64,000 bases of DNA from assembly GCA_018268935.1 (NCBI GenBank), contig JAFDVS010000114.1:103114-167113 (forward strand). Reading direction: 5' to 3'. The notes beneath the pieces were generated by a model. It did no database searches. It was given only the letters and a program-made list of their open reading frames with translations, and had not been told where the DNA came from. Below, in pieces: positions 1-8,563 of the stretch. A program made the translations under genes and the position numbers. The first letter of the stretch is position 1. The number at the start of each line of letters is the position of its first letter. Origin of the DNA: Acidobacteriota bacterium. Lineage in GTDB: Bacteria; Acidobacteriota; Terriglobia; Bryobacterales; Bryobacteraceae.

Positions 1-1
1 G

Positions 2-328
2 GTTCACAAGCGCGGGGAGGTGAGCACTTCTTATGCCACGAATCTGGTGTTCCGGTATGAGGTCAACGGACTGACTTACCATTCGAACCTCCGGCGAATC
101 GGACAATTGGCCGGTGCCGATGAGGACTGGGCAGACGGAATCGCGGCTCAATACCCGAAAGGCAAGAAGCTCAAGGTGCGCTATCAGTCTGGTAATCCAC
201 AAGTGGCGGTGATTGAGCCAGGCATCAGCAGCGAAGCGTGGTGGCTGCCGGGCGCAGGGACGGCAGTTCTCCTCTTTAGTCTTCTTGTGGCATTATTTGG
301 AGTTCCGGCGTTGACACGGGAGTATTGA
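2..328 (+). CDS. DUF3592-like membrane protein, 5' end cut by window
   Basis: The reading frame is open to the left edge, so the gene starts outside the window; the GTG at position 20 is an in-frame codon, not a supported start. The visible part has the DUF3592 pattern: a beta-rich segment with a YEVNG..Y motif, then a basic KGKKLKVRY motif and a closing P.V.VIEPG, followed by one hydrophobic segment near the C terminus (AVLLFSLLVALFGVP). Proteins of this type usually carry two membrane segments around the soluble part, so the first is probably off the edge. Its stop overlaps the start of the next gene by one base, which suggests co-expression. No function can be inferred beyond membrane location. 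Confidence 0.6.
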   Translation, partial: VHKRGEVSTSYATNLVFRYEVNGLTYHSNLRRIGQLAGADEDWADGIAAQYPKGKKLKVRYQSGNPQVAVIEPGISSEAWWLPGAGTAVLLFSLLVALFGVPALTREY

Positions 329-924
329 TGGTCCAAACAGAAGCACCCACATCGCTATCCCTGGAGTCGCTCCAGCGAATTCTTCATGCGGCGCAGTATG
401 CAGCGGAAAAGCACGCGCAGCAGCGGCGCAAGGGCGCCACGGCGGAGCCCTATGTGAATCACTTGCTGGAAGTGGCGCGCCTGGTTTCCGAAGCGCTCCA
501 GAAACCCGATGCGAACCTCGTAATCGCAGCGCTGCTGCACGACGTGGTGGAAGATGCCGGTGTCACCCGTGATGACTTAGTGGCGGCATTCAACGAAGAT
601 GTGGCAGGCCTCGTAATGGAAGTCACCGATGACAAGTCGCTGCCAAAACACGAACGCAAACGATTACAAGTGGAGAATGCGCCGCACAAGACCGTGCGTG
701 CGCAGATGATCAAGCTCGCCGACAAGATTTCGAATCTGCGTGCCATGTTGACCAGCCCCCCCGCGGGTTGGGATCAGCAGCGGCGCCGGGAGTATGTGAT
801 CTGGGCGGGACACGTGGTGAGCGGACTAACATCGCCGAGTCCGCGCCTGTTGACGGAGTTCCGGGCCCTCTATGTAGAGCTGTTGGACACTCTGCCGGAA
901 GGTCAGTCTCCCTGCGCGGGCTGA
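328..924 (+). CDS. MESH1-like small alarmone hydrolase (HD domain)
   Basis: Predicted to hydrolyse the alarmone (p)ppGpp, as a hydrolase-only relative of RelA/SpoT. About 198 residues, matching the small alarmone hydrolase class, with no synthetase or TGS/ACT domain. The HD-type metal site is visible: an N-terminal helix with HAAQYAAEKH, then RRKG, NH, the HD pair in ALLHDVVEDAG, and a late KLADKISNL motif whose Asp is the usual metal ligand. The stretch EVTDDKSLPKHERKRLQ closely matches the MESH1 family as I remember it. The ATG at 328 is preferred over the TTG at 325; it overlaps the preceding stop codon. The 3' end overlaps the convergent efflux gene by 22 bases. The substrate is inferred from family membership. 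Confidence 0.85.
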   Translation: MVQTEAPTSLSLESLQRILHAAQYAAEKHAQQRRKGATAEPYVNHLLEVARLVSEALQKPDANLVIAALLHDVVEDAGVTRDDLVAAFNEDVAGLVMEVTDDKSLPKHERKRLQVENAPHKTVRAQMIKLADKISNLRAMLTSPPAGWDQQRRREYVIWAGHVVSGLTSPSPRLLTEFRALYVELLDTLPEGQSPCAG

Positions 925-3900
925 AACTCTTTGTTCACCAACGCTGCCGCTTCCTGTCGCTTCTCAGACCTTTCCTCGACAAGCTCATAGATCAAGGGAA
1001 TGACAATCAATGTGATGAGTGTCGAGGTGACGAGGCCCCCGACGACGACGCGCGCCAATGGGGCTTGCAGTTCTGAGCCCTCGCCGATTCCGAGCGACAT
1101 TGGGATCAGACCCAGCACCGTCGTAGTGGTGGTCATCAGGATCGGACGGAGGCGGCGGCATCCCGCTTCGATGACTGCCTCATGGAGCGCCATTCCTTCG
1201 TCGCGCCGCAGTTGTTGCGCGCAATCGATGAGAAGGATCGCGTTGTTAACCACGATGCCGACAAGAACAATCACGCCGAGGAAAGCCTGCATGTTGAAGG
1301 TTGTGTGTGTGGCGATGAGGATTCCGACCACGCCGACAGCGGCGAGCGGGATGGAGAACAGGATGATGAATGGGTCCCGCAGAGATTCGAACTGGGATGC
1401 CATCACCATGTAGACGAGGATAAGGGCAAGGATGGCGGCAAATGTGAGTTCACGGAAATTTTCCTGCTGCTCCTCGTATTCGCCACCGAACTTGAGTTCA
1501 TAACCGGAAGGGCGGTATACATCGCGGAGCTTGAATTCCAGATCGCGCATGATGCTGCCCAAGTCCCGGTCCGCTATGGTGCCGCTCACGACGATGATAC
1601 GTTCCTGGTCGGCACGGTCAATGGAAACAGGACCCTCCTGGCGCCGCATTTGGATGACACTGTCAGCGGAAATGGTGCGGCCCCCAAGCGAGACAAGCGG
1701 AACCTGGCCCACTTTGGCCAGTTCGAGCCGGTCCTTTTCCTTGAGACGCACCAGAATGTTGAACTCGTCGCCCTGCTGCCGGAACATGGACGTGCGGCGT
1801 CCCCCGATGGCGGTCTCGAGAGCATCAGCAATGTTGGATACATTGAGTCCCATGGTGGACGCCTTGACGCGGTCGACGGAGACCAGCATCTCCGGCATCC
1901 CGGGCTGGCGGGATACCTGAACCTCTGGGACGCCGGGCACGGACGCCATGGCGGCGCGTACCTGTTCGGCCAGTTCCTCCAGTGTCTGCAACTCGTGGCC
2001 ACGTACTTCAACGGTGAGGCGATCTCCGCCGCCCGAACCGGAGCGCGAACCGCGGCTAGTCATGCCACTGGACACACGGGTCCGCACAACCACACCGGGG
2101 CGTTGGGCAAGCAATGGCCGGATCGCGTTAGCAATCTCTTTCGCAGTGCGTTTGCGTTGGGATTGTGGCTTCAGACGGATGCGCAATTCGCCGGTGTGCA
2201 TTGCGTTGACGCTTGACATGCCCCCGCCACCGGTTTCGATCATGATTGTGACGGCCTCGGGGACGTTGTCGTGGACAGTTCTGGCCATGGCTTGCAGGTG
2301 CTGGTCGGTTACTTCCACGCGCGTCCCTGGTTCCAGTTCCACGTTGGCGCGGACTTCGCCCTCATCGGTCTCCGGAGAGAGTTCCACACCGATGAGCGGG
2401 ACCAACTGATAGGTGCCGAATAGGAGGAGAGCCGCCGTGGAGAGGACGGCAAAGCGGTGGCGAAGCGCGCTGCGGATCAGCGCGCCGTACTGCCGGGTCA
2501 TGGCGTGCTGGATGTCGCCGGCCCAGTGATAGATGTATCCGAGTCCTGATCGTTTGACCGCCTTCAGACCGCCCAGATAACGCGAGCACAAAACAGGAAC
2601 CAATGTGAGAGCGATGATCAGTGAGCAGAATAGGGAGAAAGTGACTACATAGGCGAGTTGCTTGAAGGTTACCGCGGAACTGCCTTTCATGAATATCACG
2701 GGCACGAAAACGGCAATTGTCGTGAGCGTCGATGACGTGACGGCCAGCGCCACCTGATTGCTTCCGGTGATCGCGGCCTCCAGCGGTTGCGCTCCGCGTT
2801 CCCTTTGCTGAAAGATGTTCTCCAGCACAACAATGGCGTTGTCGACTAGCATGCCGACACCGAGCGCCAATCCGCCGAAGGAGACCGTGTTCAAGGTGAA
2901 TCCAGCCATGTGCATCACGGCGAAAGTGCTGATGACGGAGACGGGAATCGCAATCCCGATAATGAGCATGCTGGAGAAGCTGCGAAGGAAAAGCAGAAGG
3001 ATAATGACAGCCAGCGCGCCGCCTTGCACCGTGGCATCCTTCACGTTGGCAATGGCCGCTTTGATGTATTCCGATGTGTCGCCCGTCGCCGAGATCTTGA
3101 TGTTGGGGTAGTCCTGGTGGATTCGATCAACTTCTTTCCACACGGCATCCGCAACCTCTACAGTGTTCGCGCCGGATTGTTTGTACACGAAGAGCCGGAC
3201 GGCTGGCGTGCCATCGACGCTGACCATCTGCCGGACCTCCTCATGGGAGTCCTCCACGGTGGCGATGTCCCGAATATAGACCGGGACGGTGCCGCGTGTG
3301 GCGATGACCAGGTTGCGGATCTGATCGAGGTTTTGGAATTCTCCCTGGGTGCGAAGCAGTACCTCAAAGCGGCCCTCGCGCACGGGGCCTATGGGGCGGT
3401 TGAGATTCTCCTGGCGAACGATGGAGACCACTTGCGCCACGGAGAGGTTGAGGGCGCGTAATTTCTCCAGATCGAGGTCGACGTGGATTTCACGGCGCAG
3501 TCCGCCGCGCACGGTGAACTGCGCGACACCAGGGACTCGCTCCAGACGGTATTGGATCTGCTTTTCCGTGAAATGCCGCAGGGCCCGTGGATCCAAGTCG
3601 GTGGAGGCCACCGTGAGGAACATGATGGGGTACTGGGAGACGTCGTACTTGTACATGATCGGCGGCTCCATGTCTTCGGGCAGCGCACTGCGGCGGCGGT
3701 CGAGGCGGATGCGAAGTTCGTTTGCCGCCTCATCGAGGTTGGTGCCGTACACGAAGGAGACTCGAACGCTCGTGTTTCCTTCGGTGGACGTCGAGGTGAT
3801 CTCCTCCACCCCCGGTGCGGAACTGAACGCTTCTTCCAATGGGCGGGCAACAAGGTTCTCCATCTCCTCCGGGGCGACGCCGGGATACTCGGCGCGGACG

Positions 3901-4037
3901 CTGATGGTCGGGTAGACGATGTCGGGCATCAGATCCACAGGCAGACGGACGAATGCAATCCCCCCAAGCAGGATCGCAATGAGCGTGCACATGAACACGG
4001 TTACCGGGCGGCGGATGGAAAACTCAGGTAGACTCAT
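903..4037 (-). CDS. RND-family efflux transporter permease (AcrB/HAE1-like)
   Basis: Inner-membrane proton-driven pump subunit of a tripartite efflux system. 1044 residues, typical for the family. The N terminus has the RRPVT..M start of TM1, followed by a large periplasmic porter region (about 35-335), TM2-6, a second porter region (about 560-870) and TM8-12. The TM4 proton-relay motif reads GMLVDNA with Asp399 followed by Asn400; the classic AcrB pair is Asp-Asp, so one relay acid is replaced, as in many HAE-like pumps of environmental bacteria. It lies 11 bases downstream of the adaptor gene and is surely co-transcribed with it. No TolC-like outer-membrane factor or regulator is adjacent. 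The substrate is unknown. Confidence 0.93.
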   Translation of the reverse strand: MSLPEFSIRRPVTVFMCTLIAILLGGIAFVRLPVDLMPDIVYPTISVRAEYPGVAPEEMENLVARPLEEAFSSAPGVEEITSTSTEGNTSVRVSFVYGTNLDEAANELRIRLDRRRSALPEDMEPPIMYKYDVSQYPIMFLTVASTDLDPRALRHFTEKQIQYRLERVPGVAQFTVRGGLRREIHVDLDLEKLRALNLSVAQVVSIVRQENLNRPIGPVREGRFEVLLRTQGEFQNLDQIRNLVIATRGTVPVYIRDIATVEDSHEEVRQMVSVDGTPAVRLFVYKQSGANTVEVADAVWKEVDRIHQDYPNIKISATGDTSEYIKAAIANVKDATVQGGALAVIILLLFLRSFSSMLIIGIAIPVSVISTFAVMHMAGFTLNTVSFGGLALGVGMLVDNAIVVLENIFQQRERGAQPLEAAITGSNQVALAVTSSTLTTIAVFVPVIFMKGSSAVTFKQLAYVVTFSLFCSLIIALTLVPVLCSRYLGGLKAVKRSGLGYIYHWAGDIQHAMTRQYGALIRSALRHRFAVLSTAALLLFGTYQLVPLIGVELSPETDEGEVRANVELEPGTRVEVTDQHLQAMARTVHDNVPEAVTIMIETGGGGMSSVNAMHTGELRIRLKPQSQRKRTAKEIANAIRPLLAQRPGVVVRTRVSSGMTSRGSRSGSGGGDRLTVEVRGHELQTLEELAEQVRAAMASVPGVPEVQVSRQPGMPEMLVSVDRVKASTMGLNVSNIADALETAIGGRRTSMFRQQGDEFNILVRLKEKDRLELAKVGQVPLVSLGGRTISADSVIQMRRQEGPVSIDRADQERIIVVSGTIADRDLGSIMRDLEFKLRDVYRPSGYELKFGGEYEEQQENFRELTFAAILALILVYMVMASQFESLRDPFIILFSIPLAAVGVVGILIATHTTFNMQAFLGVIVLVGIVVNNAILLIDCAQQLRRDEGMALHEAVIEAGCRRLRPILMTTTTTVLGLIPMSLGIGEGSELQAPLARVVVGGLVTSTLITLIVIPLIYELVEERSEKRQEAAALVNKEFQPAQGD

Positions 4038-4048
4038 GCGGCTTGTCC

Positions 4049-5269
4049 TTATTCCCCTTTCCGCGGGGGAGGAGCGGGAAGATTGGTGTTGCCAGTGAGG
4101 ACGTCAGCGTCCGAACCGGTGATATTCACGGAATCGCCTTCCCGCAGCATCGAAGCGCCACGGGTAACTATGGTGGTGCCGGGCTGAAGGTTGCTGACCA
4201 CTTCGACATCTTCGGCCATGGCCGCCCCGGTTTCGATGGGCTGAAAGACAGCCCGCTTGCGATCCAGTAGGAAAACGCCCGGCTGCGTGCCCCGATAGAC
4301 AAGAGCTTCGCGGGGGATCAGGATTGCGTCGCGCGTGCTGCCCAGGTCGAGTTTGACGCGAGCGAACATTTCGGCGCGGAGACCGCCTTCGGGATTGGGG
4401 ATTTCCACCTCCACCGTCGCACTGCGGGTAGCCGCATCCAGCACAGGGGCGATACGGGCTACCTTGCCGGTGAAGGAACGGCCGGAGAAGGCGTCAACTT
4501 CGATCGTGGCAAGATTCCCCACCTTGAGGCGCCCGACTTCGTGTTCCGGAACGTTGGCCATCGTGACCATGGTGGAGAGGTTGACCAGCGTCACGATCGG
4601 CGTTGACGGGCTGACGAGCGCGCCTTGGTCAATATGCCTCTTTGCTATGTGCCCATTCATCGGGGAGTAGATTCGCGTTTGCTCCAGCCGGATGAGCAAT
4701 TCGTTCAATTCGGCCTGAGCCTGTCCACGCTGCGCCTCGGTAAGCTGCAACTGTGCCTGGACCACTTCGAGCGCGGTCTGCTTCTCTTCGAAATCCACCC
4801 GGGAGGCAAGGCCGTCTTTGACAAGTTTCTGGTAGCGCTCAAGGTTGGCTTTGGAATTGGCGAGTTCCGCCTGCCGCTGGCGCGCAGACGCCGCGACGAC
4901 GGAAAGTGCGGCTTTAGCGCGTGAGACCTGCTGTTGCACTTCGTCGTCTTCCAGCTCTACGATCAGATCCCCTTTGTTGAGGTAGTCGCCGAGTTGGTGG
5001 GTGAGCTTCTCCACTCGGCCGGTGACCTTGGCGGTTACCTCCACCTGTTCTTTGGGCCGAAGCGCGCCGGTGAGCAGGATCTCCTGACGAACCCGCCCCA
5101 CGCGAGCTTTGCCGGTGCTGATGCTAACGACGCGTGCGCCGCCTTTCTTGGTGGCTGCCTTGGCTGCTGCTTCTTGCTGGATTTTGCTCGCCTCGCGAAC
5201 GCGAATGGCGAAGAAGAGTCCGGCTGCCGCAACCGCGAGGAGTATCATCGCAGTCTTGATCCGGTTCAC
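4049..5269 (-). CDS. RND efflux periplasmic adaptor (membrane fusion protein)
   Basis: Adaptor that bridges the RND permease and an outer-membrane channel. 406 residues. An N-terminal signal anchor (about residues 7-24) is followed by a basic Lys/Ala-rich stretch. A biotinyl-lipoyl-like half with KVTGRVEKL..Q.GDYLNKGDLI comes next, then a long Gln/Ala/Glu-rich alpha-helical hairpin (about 115-205). The second lipoyl half has RIYSPMNGHI and DQGALV, and the barrel domains follow. This order is that of HlyD/AcrA-type adaptors. First gene of the two-gene unit with the permease. Its 5' end is divergent from the alkaline phosphatase gene across 79 bases, which must hold both promoters. An FSSKK-like coupling region is not obvious. 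Confidence 0.92.
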   Translation of the reverse strand: MNRIKTAMILLAVAAAGLFFAIRVREASKIQQEAAAKAATKKGGARVVSISTGKARVGRVRQEILLTGALRPKEQVEVTAKVTGRVEKLTHQLGDYLNKGDLIVELEDDEVQQQVSRAKAALSVVAASARQRQAELANSKANLERYQKLVKDGLASRVDFEEKQTALEVVQAQLQLTEAQRGQAQAELNELLIRLEQTRIYSPMNGHIAKRHIDQGALVSPSTPIVTLVNLSTMVTMANVPEHEVGRLKVGNLATIEVDAFSGRSFTGKVARIAPVLDAATRSATVEVEIPNPEGGLRAEMFARVKLDLGSTRDAILIPREALVYRGTQPGVFLLDRKRAVFQPIETGAAMAEDVEVVSNLQPGTTIVTRGASMLREGDSVNITGSDADVLTGNTNLPAPPPRKGE

Positions 5270-5337
5270 ATTCCTCCTGACTGACTGAGTCCAACTGAAT
5301 TATAGCCTTGAACAATCTGGCCCAAACTGGGCGACAC

Positions 5338-5343
5338 TAGAAT
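5338..5343 (+). promoter_or_regulatory. Candidate -10 box (TAGAAT) for a leaderless transcript
   Basis: TAGAAT ends five bases before the ATG at 5349, and no purine-rich ribosome binding site lies between. If this is the -10 box, transcription would begin at or next to the start codon. No convincing -35 hexamer is seen at the right spacing. Confidence 0.35.
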
Positions 5344-5348
5344 TAACC

Positions 5349-6470
5349 ATGCGCACCTTTATCATACTTGCCGGTCTTATTTATACGATCCCTTGCGAAG
5401 CAGAGAAGTTACCCTCAAAAGCGAAGAATGTGATTTTGTTCTTGGCCGATGCGGGTGGTTTGGGGGCAGTGAACGCTGCCAGCATTCATGGCTATGACAA
5501 GGCACAGAGCTTATTCGTGCAGTCGTGGCCGAACATAGGGTTGTCGGATACATCCACCGCCTCCCAGTGGGTGAGCGATTCCGCAGCCGGCATGTCGGCG
5601 ATTATGACCGGGCAGAAGACACACAATGGCGTCATTAGCATGGGGCCCGATACGGCGCGAGGCAAACAGGATGGGGCTCGCCTCAAGACGCTGCTGATGT
5701 ATGCCGAAGAGCACGGGCTTTCCACAGGTGTCATGACCAACGTGAACGTAGCCGACGCCACGCCCGCCGCCTGCTATTCGAATGCCAACGATCGCCGCAA
5801 GTACGGTGAGATCATCCAACAGGCGTTCGCGCCGAAATATGGCGATGGTCCGGATGTGTTGATGGGTATCGGGCGCGCGGCGATCGACAAGAGTCTTGCG
5901 GAACAGGGATCGAGCCTCGATGCGCTGTCGCAGAAACATGGACGCAAAGTGTATGCTTCGCTCTCCGACGTGCCGTCATCGGAGCCCCGCCCCGTGGTGA
6001 TTCAGGAAAAAGATATGAATCTGCCCGCGGCGGCGGAACAGGCGCTGGAACGGCTGTCGCGCAACAAGAAGGGATACTTCCTCATGATCGAATGGGACGC
6101 GCACACCGACAATCCGCAGCAGGGTTTGGGCAATCTGGTGGCGTTCGATAAGTTGATCCGGTCGATTGCAGGCAAAGTGAATATGAAGGAGACCCTGTTG
6201 ATATTTACAGCGGATCACTCGTTCGATATCAGCACGAAGGGCGGCAAAAGAGGCGAGCCGCTGCTTGCCGGGTATGAGGAATGGAAGCAGAAGAATGCGG
6301 CGCAACGCAATGCTGTGGTGGAAATTCCCGCCTTGCGCGTCAATCACAATCACACCGGAGAGGAAGTGGTCGTGGCGGCGATGGGCCCTGGTGCCGACAA
6401 GGTGCATGGCTTCCTGCCGAATACGCGCATCTTTGAAGTCATGCTGGAAGCATATGGTTGGAAGCGGTAG
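5349..6470 (+). CDS. Alkaline phosphatase (PhoA superfamily), exported
   Basis: Periplasmic or surface phosphomonoesterase of the alkaline phosphatase superfamily. 373 residues. An N-terminal hydrophobic segment ending near CEA may be a signal peptide. The metal ligand Asp34 lies in FLADAGG and the nucleophile Ser78 in VSDSAAGMSAIMTG. The later metal ligands are in EWDAHTDN and TADHSF, and the C-terminal HTGEEVVVAA...GPGA pattern is diagnostic of PhoA-type enzymes. The DAGG motif replaces the usual DGMG. No ribosome binding site precedes the ATG; instead TAGAAT ends five bases upstream, so the transcript may be leaderless. Substrate range and metal content are not visible. Confidence 0.88.
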   Translation: MRTFIILAGLIYTIPCEAEKLPSKAKNVILFLADAGGLGAVNAASIHGYDKAQSLFVQSWPNIGLSDTSTASQWVSDSAAGMSAIMTGQKTHNGVISMGPDTARGKQDGARLKTLLMYAEEHGLSTGVMTNVNVADATPAACYSNANDRRKYGEIIQQAFAPKYGDGPDVLMGIGRAAIDKSLAEQGSSLDALSQKHGRKVYASLSDVPSSEPRPVVIQEKDMNLPAAAEQALERLSRNKKGYFLMIEWDAHTDNPQQGLGNLVAFDKLIRSIAGKVNMKETLLIFTADHSFDISTKGGKRGEPLLAGYEEWKQKNAAQRNAVVEIPALRVNHNHTGEEVVVAAMGPGADKVHGFLPNTRIFEVMLEAYGWKR

Positions 6471-6497
6471 TTGAATCAGGTAAGATCGGTGGACGTC

Positions 6498-7292
6498 ATG
6501 AGGATTCTCACTTCTATTACGGTCCGGCGCTATCTCGCCGTGTTGGTGTTCTCCGTTCTGCTCGCGGCATTGCTCGCGGTGGCGCAGCAGCCGCAAGGCG
6601 GAGCCGGCAAGAGCGGCAAGAAGGGTGGAGGACCGCGCGGGCCGGAGCCGCTGGTGATGGACGATCACACCGGCTTTGAGTCGATCTTCGATGGAACTCT
6701 GAAAGGTTGGGACGGCGATACCGGCTATTGGCGCGCCGAGAACGGAATGATCATTGGTGAGACCACAAAGGAAAAACCACTCACCCGGAATACCTTTTTG
6801 GTGTGGCGCGGTGGCAATCCGGCGGACTTTGAATTGAAGCTGGAGTTCCGGATGAATTCGACGAATAGCGGGATTCAGTATCGTAGCGTCGAGTTGTCAG
6901 ATGTCGGCAAGTGGGTGTTGAAGGGTTATCAGGCGGACATCGACTTTCAAAATACCTACACCGGCCAGTTGTATGAAGAACGCGGACGCGGCTTCCTTTC
7001 GATGCGCGGGCAGTTGGCGACGATTCCTGGAGATGATCAGAGGCCAAAGGTCATCGCCAACCTGAAGAGCGGAGATGATCTGAAGGGCGCGATCAAAATC
7101 AACGATTGGAACCTGATGCACATCATTGCGCGAGGGAACACGATGATCCACATCATGAACGGACAACTGACTAGCGTGTTCATCGACGATGATACGAAGA
7201 ACCGCGCCATGAGCGGACTGCTTGGCTTCCAGATTCACGTCGGGCCGCCCATGAAGATTGAATTCCGCAACGTGTACCTGAAGAAATACTAG
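6498..7292 (+). CDS. DUF1080 (3-keto-disaccharide hydrolase domain) exported protein
   Basis: Secreted protein with a concanavalin-like DUF1080 fold, a family in which some members hydrolyse 3-keto-glycosides. 264 residues from the ATG at 6498. This start gives a clean signal peptide (Arg-rich start, hydrophobic core LAVLVFSVLLAALLAV, AQQ after it); a TTG at 6471 would add nine residues in front. A Gly/Lys-rich linker follows to about residue 50. The domain begins with FESIFDGTLKGWDGD and continues with WRAENGMIIGET and FELKLEFRMNSTNSGIQYRS, all typical. The GHF/H residues near ...WNLMHIIARG and HIMNGQL fit the family. It lies 27 bases after the phosphatase and 2 bases before the next exported protein, so the three may be one unit. 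Confidence 0.85.
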   Translation: MRILTSITVRRYLAVLVFSVLLAALLAVAQQPQGGAGKSGKKGGGPRGPEPLVMDDHTGFESIFDGTLKGWDGDTGYWRAENGMIIGETTKEKPLTRNTFLVWRGGNPADFELKLEFRMNSTNSGIQYRSVELSDVGKWVLKGYQADIDFQNTYTGQLYEERGRGFLSMRGQLATIPGDDQRPKVIANLKSGDDLKGAIKINDWNLMHIIARGNTMIHIMNGQLTSVFIDDDTKNRAMSGLLGFQIHVGPPMKIEFRNVYLKKY

Positions 7293-7294
7293 CC

Positions 7295-8206
7295 ATGATT
7301 GCCTTGATCTGCGCGCTGGCATGGGTGGGGTTCGCGCAGCAGACGCCGGACCCTGACTTTGCTCCGCGGATCGAAAAGCCGGCCTTTGCCGAAGGCCAAG
7401 GTCCGCGGGTGCTGATCGATGAGGCGCATTACAACTTTCATACCGTGGATGGGCGCTACCAGTCGTTCGCCGAGGTCCTGCGCCGGGATGGCTACCGGGT
7501 GGCAGGGTCGCGTGAGGCATTCAAGTCGGAAACATTAAGGGCAGCCGATGTTTTGGTAGTGGCCAATGCGCTGCACAAGCAAAACGCTCGGGAATGGAAG
7601 CTGCCGACGCCATCAGCCTTCACTGGCGAGGAAATCGCGGCGGTCATGGATTGGGTGCGCGAAGGTGGAGCATTGCTGCTCATCGCCGACCACATGCCCT
7701 TTCCCGGCGCGGCGATGCAGTTGGGCAAGGCCTTGGGCGTGACTTTCCTAAACGGCTACGCCCGGCAGCGTGGGCAACGCGGGCCTTCGGTTTTCGAGAA
7801 AAGCCGCGGAATGTTGAAGCCTCACCCTGTGACTGCCGGAGTGGATCGAGTAGCTACCTTTACCGGTTCTGGGTTCCGGCTGGATCAGGGTGGTGAGCCG
7901 CTATTGGTTTTCGATGAAAGTTTCGAATCGTGGGACGTGAAGCAGGCGTCGCGATTCCCGGCGGACACGCCACGATCGCCGCTGGAGGGCTGGCTCCAAG
8001 GCGCGGCATTACGCTTCGGCAAGGGACGGGCTGCTGTCTTTGGTGAGGCGGCCATGTTTTCCGCCCAGTTGTCGGGGCCGGACAAACAACCCATGGGGAT
8101 GAATCATCCCTTGGCCGCGCAGAATCCGTTGCTGCTTCGGAATCTGATGCGCTGGCTGGCACGGTCCGAAGCAGTGGCTAGCAACGCTTCCCGTGTGATA
8201 CGGTGA
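7295..8206 (+). CDS. Exported DUF4350/GATase-like-fold protein
   Basis: About 303 residues with a short signal peptide (MIALICALAWVGFAQQ). The core resembles the class I glutamine-amidotransferase-like fold of DUF4350/ThuA-type proteins. It opens with PRVLIDEAHYNFHT, has a DVLVVANAL strand, and has an EIAAVMDWVREGGALLLIADHMPF motif, in which a GGALLLIADH-type turn is the hallmark. No catalytic Cys is seen at the nucleophile elbow, so an amidase role is unlikely. The C-terminal part contains GRAAVFGEAAMFSAQ and a final amphipathic helix. It follows the DUF1080 gene by 2 bases. Members of this group are often found next to exported polysaccharide-related proteins. A precise function cannot be given. 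Confidence 0.55.
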   Translation: MIALICALAWVGFAQQTPDPDFAPRIEKPAFAEGQGPRVLIDEAHYNFHTVDGRYQSFAEVLRRDGYRVAGSREAFKSETLRAADVLVVANALHKQNAREWKLPTPSAFTGEEIAAVMDWVREGGALLLIADHMPFPGAAMQLGKALGVTFLNGYARQRGQRGPSVFEKSRGMLKPHPVTAGVDRVATFTGSGFRLDQGGEPLLVFDESFESWDVKQASRFPADTPRSPLEGWLQGAALRFGKGRAAVFGEAAMFSAQLSGPDKQPMGMNHPLAAQNPLLLRNLMRWLARSEAVASNASRVIR

Positions 8207-8245
8207 GAGTTCGCTTACTTCTCGATACTCAGGTTAGGTAAATCA

Positions 8246-8539
8246 ATGGAAGCCCTTGGCATGGTGGAAACAAAAGGTCTCGTCGGCGCAATTGAGGCGG
8301 CCGATGCCATGGTGAAGACCGCCAACGTCACTCTCACTGGTAAAGAGTACATTGGGGCCGGATTCGTCACGGTGACGGTGCGTGGAGACGTCGGCGCGGT
8401 CAAGGCCGCGACGGACGCGGGTGCCGCTGCCGCGCGCCGCGTGGGTGAACTGGTAGCCGTACACGTCATCCCCAATCCGCACGATGAAGTGGAGAAGATC
8501 CTCCCTGGCGCGAAGAAGAACGATAAATCGATCAGCTAA
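8246..8539 (+). CDS. BMC-domain shell hexamer protein, PduA/EutM-like
   Basis: Shell protein of a bacterial microcompartment, expected to form flat hexagonal tiles with a central pore. 97 residues, a single BMC domain of standard length. It starts EALGMVETKGL and contains VTVTVRGDVGAVKAATDAGAAAARRVGE and AVHVIPNPH..VEKILP in its two halves, nearly the same as Salmonella PduA as I recall it. The pore-loop segment reads YIGAG where PduA has KIGSG, so the pore-lining Ser is Ala. First gene of the microcompartment operon, 25 bases before the aldehyde dehydrogenase. No pentameric vertex gene or trimeric shell gene is present nearby, so other shell parts must be encoded elsewhere if closed shells form. 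Confidence 0.95.
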   Translation: MEALGMVETKGLVGAIEAADAMVKTANVTLTGKEYIGAGFVTVTVRGDVGAVKAATDAGAAAARRVGELVAVHVIPNPHDEVEKILPGAKKNDKSIS

Positions 8540-8563
8540 CGCGTAGGCCGTTAAGAGGCGCCC

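Noticed and set aside
1182..2216. Long plus-strand frame inside the RND permease gene
   Set aside because: It is antisense to a strongly matched efflux gene, has no family motif, and reflects codon bias in a G+C-rich gene.
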